From the NCBI GenBank assembly GCA_000632805.1, contig CP007444.1, positions 1,612,001 to 1,676,000 of the forward strand: DNA of 64,000 nucleotides, in the 5' to 3' direction. The first letter of the stretch is position 1. Each line of letters opens with the position of its first letter. The stretch is from Dyella jiangningensis. Lineage in GTDB: Bacteria > Pseudomonadota > Gammaproteobacteria > Xanthomonadales > Rhodanobacteraceae. The notes below the pieces were generated by a model, which ran no database searches, was not told where the DNA came from, and saw only the letters and a list, made by a program, of their open reading frames with translations. Positions 40,734 to 49,453 of this stretch are shown piece after piece. The translations under genes were made by a program, and so were the position numbers.

Positions 40734-42037
40734 ATTCCGTGAACGATCCAGCACCGATGGTTCCGCCGGTGCCCACACGACTTCCCGAGACTGACGCGCC
40801 CAGGTTGACGGTGCGCCACCTGTTTACCGGCGTGGCCTTCGTGCTGCTGCTGCTCACGGTGGTGGTGCCCAACTCGCTGCCGGTCCCGACGGCGGCGGTC
40901 ATGGGCCTGGCTTTCCTGCTGGCTGTGCCGGGCATGCGCTTCACGCTGGGCTTCAAAAACCTGCTCGCGCTGTACGCCTGTTCGGCCATGGTGACGGTGA
41001 TCTACCTCGTCGTGGGCGGCATGCACGGTGCGCCGTTCATTGGCCTGGTGCAGGTGGCCGCGGTCTACATCGTCACGCCATTCCTGTGGATCATCATTGC
41101 CGATGGCTTGCGTCGCGCGATCGGTGTCGAGCGCATCATCGACTGGTTCATCGTGCTTAGCCTGCTGTGCGCGCTCAGCGTGGCGTTGTTCTTCTACCTT
41201 TACCTGACACGCGGCGCGGCAGCCGTGGAGTTCTTCTTCCAGGGCGCGAACCTCAATCTCAACGAGGGCTTCGCCGGCGCCACCATGCACGTGTACGGCT
41301 CGATGATCTTCCTGTGCGGCGGCTTCTTCAGTTCGCCCGAGCTGATCAAGCGGCGCACACTTCGTTTCGCGTTGCTGGCCATGCTGCTGATCGCGGCGAT
41401 CACCTCGGGTCGCTCGGCCCTGATCCTGTCCATCCCGATGGGTGCATGCCTGGGCTGGATGCTGGCCTCGCGCACCACCGAACATCGCGGCAAGCCTGCC
41501 ATCGTCCGCTTCATGCAGTACGGCGTTCCGTCGCTGGTGGCGCTCATCGTGACGCTCTATGTGCTTGAGGCGTACACGCAGGTGCGTGTATCCGCCGTGC
41601 TCAATATCGTATTCAACAAGCTCGCATCCGGTGGTGGTACCGAGCGCACGGAAATGTCGCGCTCGCTTTACGCGGCAATCCTCGACAACGGTGGTCTCGG
41701 CTCGGGCCAGGGCGTGGGCGTGAATTACGTCAGTGACCCGATCCACCCATGGCGATACGAAGTGGTCTGGATCGCCAGCATATTCCGCGTGGGCCTGCTG
41801 GGCGCCTTCATCTACGTGTTGCCGTTCCTCATCTACGTGCTCGGCGTGGCCAAGCTTGCGATCGACCGCCGGTTGCCGGCCCACCACAAGTTCCTGTTTT
41901 CAGGTTTTGTGTGCGCTTTTCTCGCTACCAATACCAACCCCTACGTCGAAGCCTTTTCGCTGCAGTGGATGTACGTGTTCCCGTTGGTGATGTGGTACGT
42001 CGAACATTCGTTGGCGCTGGTCAGGGTGAGGCGATGA
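40730..42037 (+). CDS. wzy: O-antigen/exopolysaccharide polymerase (Wzy type)
   Basis: Membrane protein of 435 residues with about ten hydrophobic segments and a longer periplasmic loop near the C-terminal third ('ASGGGTERTEMSRSLYAAIL' and 'GSGQGVGVNYVSDPIHPWRY'), as in Wzy/WaaL ligase-type polymerases. Sequence identity among these proteins is low, so the call rests on topology and its place between glycosyltransferases and next to a flippase. Its stop overlaps the next glycosyltransferase start (ATGA at 42034). Confidence 0.83.
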   Translation: MNSVNDPAPMVPPVPTRLPETDAPRLTVRHLFTGVAFVLLLLTVVVPNSLPVPTAAVMGLAFLLAVPGMRFTLGFKNLLALYACSAMVTVIYLVVGGMHGAPFIGLVQVAAVYIVTPFLWIIIADGLRRAIGVERIIDWFIVLSLLCALSVALFFYLYLTRGAAAVEFFFQGANLNLNEGFAGATMHVYGSMIFLCGGFFSSPELIKRRTLRFALLAMLLIAAITSGRSALILSIPMGACLGWMLASRTTEHRGKPAIVRFMQYGVPSLVALIVTLYVLEAYTQVRVSAVLNIVFNKLASGGGTERTEMSRSLYAAILDNGGLGSGQGVGVNYVSDPIHPWRYEVVWIASIFRVGLLGAFIYVLPFLIYVLGVAKLAIDRRLPAHHKFLFSGFVCAFLATNTNPYVEAFSLQWMYVFPLVMWYVEHSLALVRVRR

Positions 42038-43131
42038 CGCGCACACGGGTGTTGTTGTTTTCCAAGTATTCGAGAAGGGGCGCCAGCTCGCGGCTTCGCA
42101 GCTTGCAGTACTTGCCCCTGCTGAGCGGATACGGCATCGACGTGGAGGTGCATCCGTTGTTCTCGGATGAGTATCTCGACGCCATCTTTCACGGCAACGG
42201 CCGCTCGGCCCTGGCGAATGCGTGGCGACGCGGCGTCCATCGCTTCAAGGACCTTCTGCGCAGCAGTGAGCACGATGTCGCCTGGATCGAGGGCGAATTG
42301 TTTCCCTACCTGCCATCCATGGTCGAGTCGCTGCTGACCCGTTCGGTCAAGCCGTACGTAGTGGATTACGACGACGCGCTGTTCCATCGATACGACCTCT
42401 CGTCCAACCGCCTGATAAGAGGACTGCTGGGTCGCAAGATCGACCGCGTCATGCGGGATGCGGCCTGCGTGGTGGCGGGCAACAGCTACCTTGCCGAGCG
42501 CGCGGACCAGGCGGGTGCGCCACGTGTCGAAGTGATTCCGACCGTGGTGGACGAGCAGCGCTATCAACCGGTGGCGCATGCGGAGGGCCGGCAACCGGTG
42601 ATTGGCTGGATCGGCTCGCCGCTCACTGAGAACTACCTGCTCGATCAGCGCGACGTGCTCGAGAAGGTCTGCGTCGAACACGATGCACGCCTGCTGCTGG
42701 TTGGGGCCCGGCCCGATGTGGTCGACCGGTTCAAGGGCTTCGATCCGGAAGTTCTGCCGTGGACGGAGGAGAGCGAAGCGCTAGCCATCGCCCGCATGGA
42801 CATCGGCATCATGCCGTTGCGCGATGGGCCGTGGGAGCGCGGCAAGTGCGGTTACAAACTCATCCAGTACATGGCGTGCGGCCTGCCCGTGGTGGCGTCG
42901 CGCGTCGGTGCCAACATCGACATCGTGCGCCATGGCGAAAGCGGTTTCCTCGCAACGGACCGTACGAGCTGGGAGGAAAGCTTGGTGCAATTGATCAGGG
43001 ATCGGTCCATGCGTCTTCGCATGGGGCAGGCAGGGCGCATGGCCGTCGAGCAGACCTATTGCCTTCAGACGCAGGCGCCGCGACTGGCGGAAGTGCTGCA
43101 CAGCGCGGGGCAGAACCGATGTGCGGCATAA
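42034..43131 (+). CDS. Glycosyltransferase, GT4-like
   Basis: GT-B transferase of 365 residues. 'LFSKYSRRGASSRLRSLQYL' opens the acceptor domain, and the donor domain has 'PVIGWIGSPLTENYL', 'LLLVGARPDVV', 'DIGIMPLRDGPWERGKCGYKLIQYMACGLPVVAS'. The 'ERGKCGYKLIQYMA' donor motif is common in glycosyltransferases of proteobacterial exopolysaccharide loci. ATG 42034 overlaps the wzy stop, and the end of the gene overlaps the AsnB start by 13 bases, so the three are coupled. Confidence 0.9.
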   Translation: MTRTRVLLFSKYSRRGASSRLRSLQYLPLLSGYGIDVEVHPLFSDEYLDAIFHGNGRSALANAWRRGVHRFKDLLRSSEHDVAWIEGELFPYLPSMVESLLTRSVKPYVVDYDDALFHRYDLSSNRLIRGLLGRKIDRVMRDAACVVAGNSYLAERADQAGAPRVEVIPTVVDEQRYQPVAHAEGRQPVIGWIGSPLTENYLLDQRDVLEKVCVEHDARLLLVGARPDVVDRFKGFDPEVLPWTEESEALAIARMDIGIMPLRDGPWERGKCGYKLIQYMACGLPVVASRVGANIDIVRHGESGFLATDRTSWEESLVQLIRDRSMRLRMGQAGRMAVEQTYCLQTQAPRLAEVLHSAGQNRCAA

Positions 43132-45086
43132 CCGGTTTCTGGCAGCTTCGCTCGGGCGAAAGGCAGCTCCTGCTCGAACGGGCAGGGGAGATGTCGCGTC
43201 AGCTGACCCATCGCGGTCCGGACGATGGCGGTTTGTGGTGCGACGAGAACGTCGGCGTCGCGCTGGCGCACCGGCGGCTTTCCATTCTTGACCTGTCCGC
43301 AGCGGGCCATCAGCCCATGCCATCGGCGTGCGGCCGCTACGTGGTCGTTTTCAACGGCGAGATCTACAACCACCTCGACCTGCGCGAGCAGCTTGCCAGG
43401 CAGGGTGCGGCGCCCATGTGGCGTGGGCACTCGGATACCGAGACCTTGCTCGCGTGCTTCGTGGCCTGGGGCATCGAGCAGACCCTGGTGGCTTGCGTGG
43501 GCATGTTCGCGTTCGCCGTGTGGGATCGCCAGGAGCGCGCGCTGACCCTGGCGCGGGACCGCATGGGCGAGAAGCCGCTCTACTACGCGTGGCAGGATTC
43601 GACGTTCCTGTTCGGTTCGGAGCTGAAGGCGCTGAAGGCGCATCCTTCGTTCCAGACCGAGGTGAACCGGGACGCTCTCGCGCTGCTGCTTGCCTACGAT
43701 TGCATCCCTGCACCCCACTCGATCTATCGCAACGTATTCAAGCTTCCACCCGGACACCTCGTGTGCATCTGCGCCGAGGCACCCGGTGAGGCGCAGCCGG
43801 TGCCTTACTGGCGTTGCAACGACATCGTGAGTGCCGGGTTGCGCGATCCGCTGGATTGCAGCGACGAGGAAGCGATCGACGCACTGGAGAAGCAGCTCGG
43901 TGCGAGCGTCGGCGGGCAATTGATTTCCGACGTGCCGCTGGGTGCGTTCCTCAGCGGCGGCATCGACAGCAGTACGGTGGCGGCGTTGATGCAGGCCTCC
44001 AGCCCAGGCCGGGTGCGCACGTTCACCATCGGCTTTGACGAGAGCGACTACGACGAAGCCGTGCATGCCAAGGCGGTGGCCCGCCATCTCGGCACGGAGC
44101 ACACGGAGCTGTACGTACGCCCCGAGGACACGCTTGCCGTCATCCCGAAACTGCCGTCGGTCTATTGCGAACCCTTCGGTGACTGCTCGCAAATACCGAC
44201 CTTTCTCATCAGCGAGCTCACCCGCCGCGAGGTCACCGTGGCGCTCAGTGGCGATGGCGGCGACGAGCTGTTCGGCGGCTACAACCGCTATCTGGCTGCC
44301 CGCACAACATGGGAGCGCATGCAGCGCATGCCCCAGGTGGTGCGTCGGACCATGGCGTCCGCGCTGCAGGCGCTGACGCCGGGCGGATGGGATGCGATGT
44401 TCAACCTCGCCAGCCCGGTGTTGCCCAAGCGTTGGCAGCTCGCCAATCCTGGCGACAAGGCGCACAAGCTCGCCGAAGTGCTCACGGCTACCGATGGCCG
44501 CGCGTTCTTTCTCGACCTGGTCAGCAACTGGCGCAATCCCTCCGACATTGTGATCGGCGCGAATCGCGCCGAGACGTCGTTCACCGACACGCGCTCCTGG
44601 CCCAAGGCCGACGATCTCGCGCAATGGATGATGGCGATGGACGCGCAGAACTATCTGCCGGACGACATTCTCGTGAAGGTCGATCGCGCCGCAATGGCCA
44701 ACAGCCTGGAGACGCGCGCGCCGATGCTCGATCACCGCGTGGTGGAGCTGGCATGGCGCATTCCGCTGCACCAGAAGATTCGCCAGGGGCAGGGCAAATG
44801 GTTGATGCGCCAGCTGCTCTACCGCCACGTGCCGAAAGAATTGATCGAGCGCCCGAAGATGGGCTTTGGCATTCCGCTGGGCAGCTGGCTGCGCGGTCCG
44901 TTGCGCGAGTGGGCCGAGGCGCTGCTTGGCGAGAGCCGGCTCCGTCGCGAGGGCTACCTGCAGCCCGGGCCGATCCGGCAGCGCTGGGAGGAGCATCTCA
45001 GCGGCCGTCGCAACTGGCAGCAATCGCTGTGGACCGTATTGATGTTTCAGGCGTGGTTGCAGGAGACGGAAGGGAGATTGTCGTGA
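43119..45086 (+). CDS. asnB: Asparagine synthase-like glutamine amidotransferase
   Basis: Two-domain protein of 655 residues. The N-terminal class-II amidotransferase has the catalytic Cys2 (MCGITGFW), 'RGPDDGGLW', 'FNGEIYNH' and 'DRMGEKPLYY'. The C-terminal ATP-pyrophosphatase domain has SGGIDSS (279-285), 'FTIGFDESDYDE', 'ALSGDGGDELFGGYNRY' and 'RPKMGFGIPLG'. All residues for glutamine-driven, ATP-dependent amidation are present. Inside a polysaccharide locus such proteins usually amidate a uronic acid carboxyl rather than free aspartate. Here the WlbABE-type product is the obvious candidate; this is inference. Confidence 0.92.
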   Translation: MCGITGFWQLRSGERQLLLERAGEMSRQLTHRGPDDGGLWCDENVGVALAHRRLSILDLSAAGHQPMPSACGRYVVVFNGEIYNHLDLREQLARQGAAPMWRGHSDTETLLACFVAWGIEQTLVACVGMFAFAVWDRQERALTLARDRMGEKPLYYAWQDSTFLFGSELKALKAHPSFQTEVNRDALALLLAYDCIPAPHSIYRNVFKLPPGHLVCICAEAPGEAQPVPYWRCNDIVSAGLRDPLDCSDEEAIDALEKQLGASVGGQLISDVPLGAFLSGGIDSSTVAALMQASSPGRVRTFTIGFDESDYDEAVHAKAVARHLGTEHTELYVRPEDTLAVIPKLPSVYCEPFGDCSQIPTFLISELTRREVTVALSGDGGDELFGGYNRYLAARTTWERMQRMPQVVRRTMASALQALTPGGWDAMFNLASPVLPKRWQLANPGDKAHKLAEVLTATDGRAFFLDLVSNWRNPSDIVIGANRAETSFTDTRSWPKADDLAQWMMAMDAQNYLPDDILVKVDRAAMANSLETRAPMLDHRVVELAWRIPLHQKIRQGQGKWLMRQLLYRHVPKELIERPKMGFGIPLGSWLRGPLREWAEALLGESRLRREGYLQPGPIRQRWEEHLSGRRNWQQSLWTVLMFQAWLQETEGRLS

Positions 45087-45161
45087 CCGCCGCCCCAACG
45101 AACCGCCCGGTGTTTGCCCGTGGAAGGGCAGGACCTCGAAGGGCACGCGCGAGGTGCACGA

Positions 45162-46316
45162 ATGAAGGTCATACTTTTCGCCAATACCGATTGGTATCTC
45201 TATAACTTCCGACGATCACTGGCGCTGGCGTTGCGTCACGCGGGCTGCGACGTACTGCTGATCTCGCCGCCGGGGCCCTATGGCGAGAAGCTGCGTCAGC
45301 TGGGCTTGCGCTGGGAGCCGTTGCCGATGGAGCGGCGCAGCCTCAATCCCATGCGGGAACTGGCGCTGCTCTGGTACCTCATCCGGCTCATACGTCGTGA
45401 GCAGCCGACGCTCGTCCATGGCTTCACCATCAAGTGCGCGGTGTATGGATCACTCGCCGCGCGCCTGGCTGGTGTGCCGGTTCGCGTGAATGCCGTGGCG
45501 GGCATGGGCTATGTGTTCACCAGCGACCAGCTGAAGGCTCGCGTGCTGCGTCCGGTGGTGCGTGGCTTGTTGCGGCTGGCGCTGGGCGGCGAGCAGGCGC
45601 GCCTGATCCTGCAGAACTCCGACGACGTGGCGTTGTTTACTCAGGCGGGCCTGGTCGATCCCGAACATATCCGCCTGATTCGCGGATCGGGCGTCGATTG
45701 TGCACGCTTTGCCGACGTACCTCGCGCCGCATCGAACGATGGCAGCTTGCGCGTATTGCTGGCGAGCCGCCTGCTTTGGGACAAGGGCATCGAGGAGTTC
45801 ATCGGTGCACTGCGCCAGCTTCGCGACCAGGGTCGTCCCATCGACGCACTGTTGGCAGGCATGCCTGACCCTGGCAACCCCGCGGCCGTGCCGGAGTCGA
45901 CGATACAAGGCTGGGTCGAGGAAGGTTTGGTCACGTGGCTGGGGCATGTCGATGACATGAATCGCCTGCTCGGGAGCGTGCACGTCGTCGTGCTGCCCAG
46001 TTATCGCGAAGGCCTGCCGCGAACCCTGGTGGAGGCAGCCGCCTGCGGGCTTCCGCTGATCACGACCGACGTGCCGGGCTGCCGTGAAGTCGTGCGCGAC
46101 GGCGTGGACGGATTGCTGGTGCCCGTCAAGAGCAGCGACGCGTTGGCCGCTGCCATTCGCCGCCTGCAGGATCAGCCGGAATTCGCCTATCAATTGGGGC
46201 AGGCGGCGCGTCGCAAGGCACGCGCCGAATTCGACGAAGGCATCGTCATACGCCGCACCATGGAAGTGTACGCCGAGCTGTGCCAGCCCGTGGGCGCAGC
46301 GCTCCTTCGCCAGTGA
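45162..46316 (+). CDS. Glycosyltransferase family 4 protein
   Basis: GT4 enzyme of 384 residues related to PglA/WbnH-type transferases. 'ILFANTDWYLYNFRRSLALAL' and 'VHGFTIKCAVYGSLAARLAGVP' are characteristic of that subgroup, with 'LLASRLLWDKGIEEFI', 'WLGHVDDM' and the EX7E motif 'SYREGLPRTLVEAAACGLP' in the donor domain. ATG 45162 has GAGG upstream and starts exactly at the family N-terminus. It lies 75 bases after asnB. Confidence 0.93.
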   Translation: MKVILFANTDWYLYNFRRSLALALRHAGCDVLLISPPGPYGEKLRQLGLRWEPLPMERRSLNPMRELALLWYLIRLIRREQPTLVHGFTIKCAVYGSLAARLAGVPVRVNAVAGMGYVFTSDQLKARVLRPVVRGLLRLALGGEQARLILQNSDDVALFTQAGLVDPEHIRLIRGSGVDCARFADVPRAASNDGSLRVLLASRLLWDKGIEEFIGALRQLRDQGRPIDALLAGMPDPGNPAAVPESTIQGWVEEGLVTWLGHVDDMNRLLGSVHVVVLPSYREGLPRTLVEAAACGLPLITTDVPGCREVVRDGVDGLLVPVKSSDALAAAIRRLQDQPEFAYQLGQAARRKARAEFDEGIVIRRTMEVYAELCQPVGAALLRQ

Positions 46317-46344
46317 CGCTCTTCCATTGCCGGAGATAACAACC

Positions 46345-47781
46345 ATGTCAACCGCATCGCAAGCGGTCAATGTCCTCAACTTCCTGCCTGAGAAGGAGCG
46401 CGCGGCGATTCGTGCCGGCGTCAGCACCTACGATTGCACGATGGGCATCCAGGCCGCGATCGACAGTTCCACCAAGGTGTTCATTCCGTCGGGTGTCTAT
46501 CTGGTAAAGCAACTCGATCTGAAATCGGGTCTCGAGATCTACGGCGAGGGAAGCGCCAGCCAGCTCAAGGCGTACGACAACTCGCTGCAGTGCGAATTCA
46601 TGATGGTGACGCACGTCCGTGACGGTGGCACGCGAGCCGTCGCCGACAACATGCGCAACATCCATGTGCACGACCTCCTGCTCAACGGCCGCGTGGATGA
46701 ATTCGGCTACATGCAGTATTTCTACCTGCTGGCCGTCAATGCCACCTCCGACATGGTGGTGGAGCGGGTGACGTTCCACGGCTTTCGCGGGGATGGCATG
46801 TACGTGGGATCGGGAACGCTCCATGACACCGAGCGGCACAACCAGCGCATCACCGTCCGCGACTGCCTGTTCGATGGGTTGATCAAGGCCAACCGGAACG
46901 GCCTTTCCGTCATCGACTGCGACACGCTCACGGTGGAAGGCTGCACTTTCCAGAACATCGGCAACGCGAAGCTTTCCTCGTCGGTGGGCGCCATCGATTT
47001 CGAGCCCGATCACAACTGGGGCATCTACCGGAACATCCGCATCAGCCGCTGCAAGTTCATCGACATCAATTCGGTCAACACGGCGGGCATCACGTTCTTC
47101 AATGGTCACCAGACCGGCGACAACATCCGTGGATGGACGGTGTCCGATTGCGAGTTCGTGAATTGCTACTGGGGCATCTATGGCGCCACCAAGCCCAAGA
47201 CCAAGGCCGATCCACCGGACGACCTGACCATCATCAACTGCAATTTCGTCAATTCGATCCGCTATGACGTCTTCATCGGCGGGCTCAGCAACACGCAGAT
47301 CAGCGGCTGCACGTTCCAGCGGACGCCGCCCGGCTCGGGCCCTGGCGGCGATGCCGTGCGTTTGGGCACCTATGTGTGGAAGGCCAGCGACAACGCCGTG
47401 CGGGCCGTGGTCACCGGCAATACCTTCATCGGCATCCGTCCGCAGATGGGTGCGGTCGGCATCTATGGCGCCAACGACGTGGTCTGCGCCGGCAACACGT
47501 TCATCGACATCAGGGGGGCGTGCCTGAGCTTTGCGATGGACGATACGTCCGACAAGGCAAGGCATATCCAGAACGTGGTCATCTCGGGCAATGTCGCCCG
47601 ACGTGCACCACAGTCGGTCGGCGTGTCGCGCGGCGTGATGTCGTTCATGAGCACCAGCAAGGAAATGCGCACGGTCAAGGCTGCGCTGTCGCTGGGCGAG
47701 TCCTACGAATACGACAACCAGGTCGAGGACGGCATCACGAAGATAGCAGCAGGCTCAGTCATCCAGTTTCTTGGAAGCTGA
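46345..47781 (+). CDS. Right-handed beta-helix protein (pectate-lyase-like)
   Basis: Protein of 478 residues built of parallel beta-helix rungs: 'IYGEGSASQLKAYD', 'VERVTFHGFRGDGMYV', 'ITVRDCLFDGL', 'LTVEGCTFQNIGN', 'IRISRCKFIDIN', 'WTVSDCEFVNCYWGIYG', 'TQISGCTFQRT'. The N-terminus 'TMGIQAAIDSSTKVFIPSGVYLV' is the entry to a pectate_lyase_3-type fold. No signal peptide is visible. It is the last plus-strand gene of the polysaccharide locus, so it may cleave or modify the polymer, but catalytic residues cannot be assigned. GGAG precedes the ATG. Confidence 0.83.
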   Translation: MSTASQAVNVLNFLPEKERAAIRAGVSTYDCTMGIQAAIDSSTKVFIPSGVYLVKQLDLKSGLEIYGEGSASQLKAYDNSLQCEFMMVTHVRDGGTRAVADNMRNIHVHDLLLNGRVDEFGYMQYFYLLAVNATSDMVVERVTFHGFRGDGMYVGSGTLHDTERHNQRITVRDCLFDGLIKANRNGLSVIDCDTLTVEGCTFQNIGNAKLSSSVGAIDFEPDHNWGIYRNIRISRCKFIDINSVNTAGITFFNGHQTGDNIRGWTVSDCEFVNCYWGIYGATKPKTKADPPDDLTIINCNFVNSIRYDVFIGGLSNTQISGCTFQRTPPGSGPGGDAVRLGTYVWKASDNAVRAVVTGNTFIGIRPQMGAVGIYGANDVVCAGNTFIDIRGACLSFAMDDTSDKARHIQNVVISGNVARRAPQSVGVSRGVMSFMSTSKEMRTVKAALSLGESYEYDNQVEDGITKIAAGSVIQFLGS

Positions 47782-47804
47782 GCTTGTGCGGCGAACGCGG
47801 CGGG

Positions 47805-47831
47805 GCCGCCACGGTGGTCTACCGTGGCGGC
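47805..47831. terminator. Perfect hairpin at convergent end of beta-helix gene and wecA
   Basis: An 11-bp perfect stem GCCGCCACGGT / ACCGTGGCGGC with a 5-base loop lies 24 bases after the beta-helix gene and spans the wecA stop codon (47819-47821). It could act in both directions. There is no T-run on either side. Confidence 0.55.
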
Positions 47832-49048
47832 TCCTGTAACGCCGTGCGAAAGGAGCTGCTTTCGATGCTGGGCCTGAGTCCGGATCCTCCCAGCCGCGAG
47901 GACTCGATGGAAGCATTGGCCGCGCTGGTGAGCCCGACGCCCACGGGCGACACGGACACGGTGGTGACGCCGTTCGCACCCGAGCCCCAGAGCGTGGCCG
48001 TCTGAACCTGGCCGCGAGCGGCCTCCTGTCGCGACCACACGCGCGTGGTCGTCCAGATATAGGCGACCAGGGTAAGGCAGAAGATCATTAGGTTCACGCC
48101 TGCCGAGGCGATGCCGTGGCTGATCGCCACGCCGATGAGCGCGAAGCCTCCCGCCATGGCGATAAGCGCAAGCAGCGTCTTGCGCGGACCGAATCCGCAG
48201 CCAAGGAGAATGTGATGAATGTGCCCGCGGTCGGGCTTGAAGGGCGACTTGCCCTTGCTCATGCGTCGCAGCATCACGGCCAGGGTGTCGAACACGGGCA
48301 GGGCAACGCACCACAACACGTTGACCGGCGACATGTGCGATTCCGGTACCTGGGTCATGCGGATCAATACCCACGCCAGCAGGTAACCGATCAGCGTGCT
48401 GCCGGCGTCGCCGAGGAAGATCTTGCGCCCGGCGAAGCCCAGGTTGGCGACCAGGTACGGCAGTGACGCGGTGGCCAGCAAGGCCAGCAGCACGATAGCT
48501 TCGTGCAGTGCACCCAGGCCGACGAACAGCGTGATCGCGGCAATGCTGACGATCTCCAGGCTGCCTGCGAGCCCGTCGATGCCATCCATCATGTTGAACG
48601 CGTTCACCAGTCCGATGACAGCGACGACGGTGAATGGATAGCCAAGCCAGCCAAGCTCGATCTCATAGCCAAAAAGGGTGCCCAGCGTGTGGATGTATAC
48701 GCCGGTCGTGGCTATCACGGTAAGGATCGCCACTGTCTGGATGACGAGGCGTTCCCGCACGCTTAGGTCGAAGCGATCATCCAGCGCACCAAGCAGCGTC
48801 AGTAGCATGGTGGTGTCGATCACGACCTTGGTGAACCAATGGAAGTGCCCGTAACACGCCGCGCCGGCGGTCACGCCCATGAAGATCGCCAGGCCACCTA
48901 TCAAAGGTACCTTGCCCACATGCTGCTTGCGTTGCGTTGGATGGTCGATGAGACCCAGGACCAGCGCGTACCGTCGCAGCATGTAGATTGCTGTCGCTGA
49001 AGTGATTGCGCCCATCAAACAGGCGAAAACCACGTGTGAATCTTGCAT
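47819..49048 (-). CDS. wecA: Undecaprenyl-phosphate N-acetylhexosamine-1-phosphate transferase (WecA type)
   Basis: Polyprenol-phosphate transferase that starts the lipid-linked repeat, 409 residues with about eleven membrane helices. Signature sites: 'IDHPTQRKQHVGKVPLIGG', the Mg-binding 'LGALDDRFDL', 'NAFNMMDGIDGLAGS', 'FLGDAGSTLIGYLLAW', and 'PDRGHIHHILL', the HIHH motif of WecA. A C-terminal tail of about 65 residues after the last helix is rich in Ser, Gly, Val and Thr ('SVSPVGVGLTSAANASIESS'), beyond the usual family length. It runs opposite to the glycosyltransferase genes. Confidence 0.93.
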   Translation of the reverse strand: MQDSHVVFACLMGAITSATAIYMLRRYALVLGLIDHPTQRKQHVGKVPLIGGLAIFMGVTAGAACYGHFHWFTKVVIDTTMLLTLLGALDDRFDLSVRERLVIQTVAILTVIATTGVYIHTLGTLFGYEIELGWLGYPFTVVAVIGLVNAFNMMDGIDGLAGSLEIVSIAAITLFVGLGALHEAIVLLALLATASLPYLVANLGFAGRKIFLGDAGSTLIGYLLAWVLIRMTQVPESHMSPVNVLWCVALPVFDTLAVMLRRMSKGKSPFKPDRGHIHHILLGCGFGPRKTLLALIAMAGGFALIGVAISHGIASAGVNLMIFCLTLVAYIWTTTRVWSRQEAARGQVQTATLWGSGANGVTTVSVSPVGVGLTSAANASIESSRLGGSGLRPSIESSSFRTALQEPPR

Positions 49049-49421
49049 AGCACGTTACCCGCCGCTCTCGAGCTCACCCCCCTGTGTCCGTGCGAGCCGG
49101 TGGTAAGTGGTACAGGCTTCGAGCAACGCCATTCCCCGCGGCCTCTACTCCTAGGCCGGTGAAAGGACTGGATCGTTGCAGCTCCTGCTGGAAACCATCA
49201 GAGTCCAGCAGCCTGCGTGATAAAGCCCGGCGCCTGTTGACGCCAGGCTTTGAAAGCTATCACGTTTGCATTGCAGATTTGTGCATCGCGCGATGGCCAT
49301 TCAGACAAAGTCGATCTACTTGCAAGAAATGTCAAAGACGATGGAAAAGCGAAACGATGTCCTGTGTTCGATGGCGTCCATTCATGCAAATACCTCTGCA
49401 TTTTAAGGGTCGGTACACGAA
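49049..49421. promoter_or_regulatory. Non-coding region between wza-type and wecA genes
   Basis: No gene is supported here. The stretch around 49250-49400 is lower in GC than its neighbours. The wecA promoter should lie near 49049-49250, but no clear -35/-10 pair or operator can be singled out. Confidence 0.3.
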
Positions 49422-49446
49422 GCGGAGCCATCAAGGATGACTCCGC
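49422..49446 (-). terminator. Hairpin after wza-type gene
   Basis: On the minus strand GCGGAGTCATC-CTT-GATGGCTCCGC forms an 11-bp stem (one G-T pair) with a 3-base loop, eight bases after the stop at 49454. The tail TTCGTG is poor in T, so it is a likely but weak terminator. Confidence 0.5.
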
Positions 49447-49453
49447 CATCGCA

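Noticed and set aside
35434-45086. Possible lasso-peptide cluster, because an HPr-kinase-like and an AsnB-like gene occur together
   Set aside because: They are about 7 kb apart among glycosyltransferases, the AsnB has full amidotransferase residues, and no precursor peptide, PqqD-like or transglutaminase-like gene is present.
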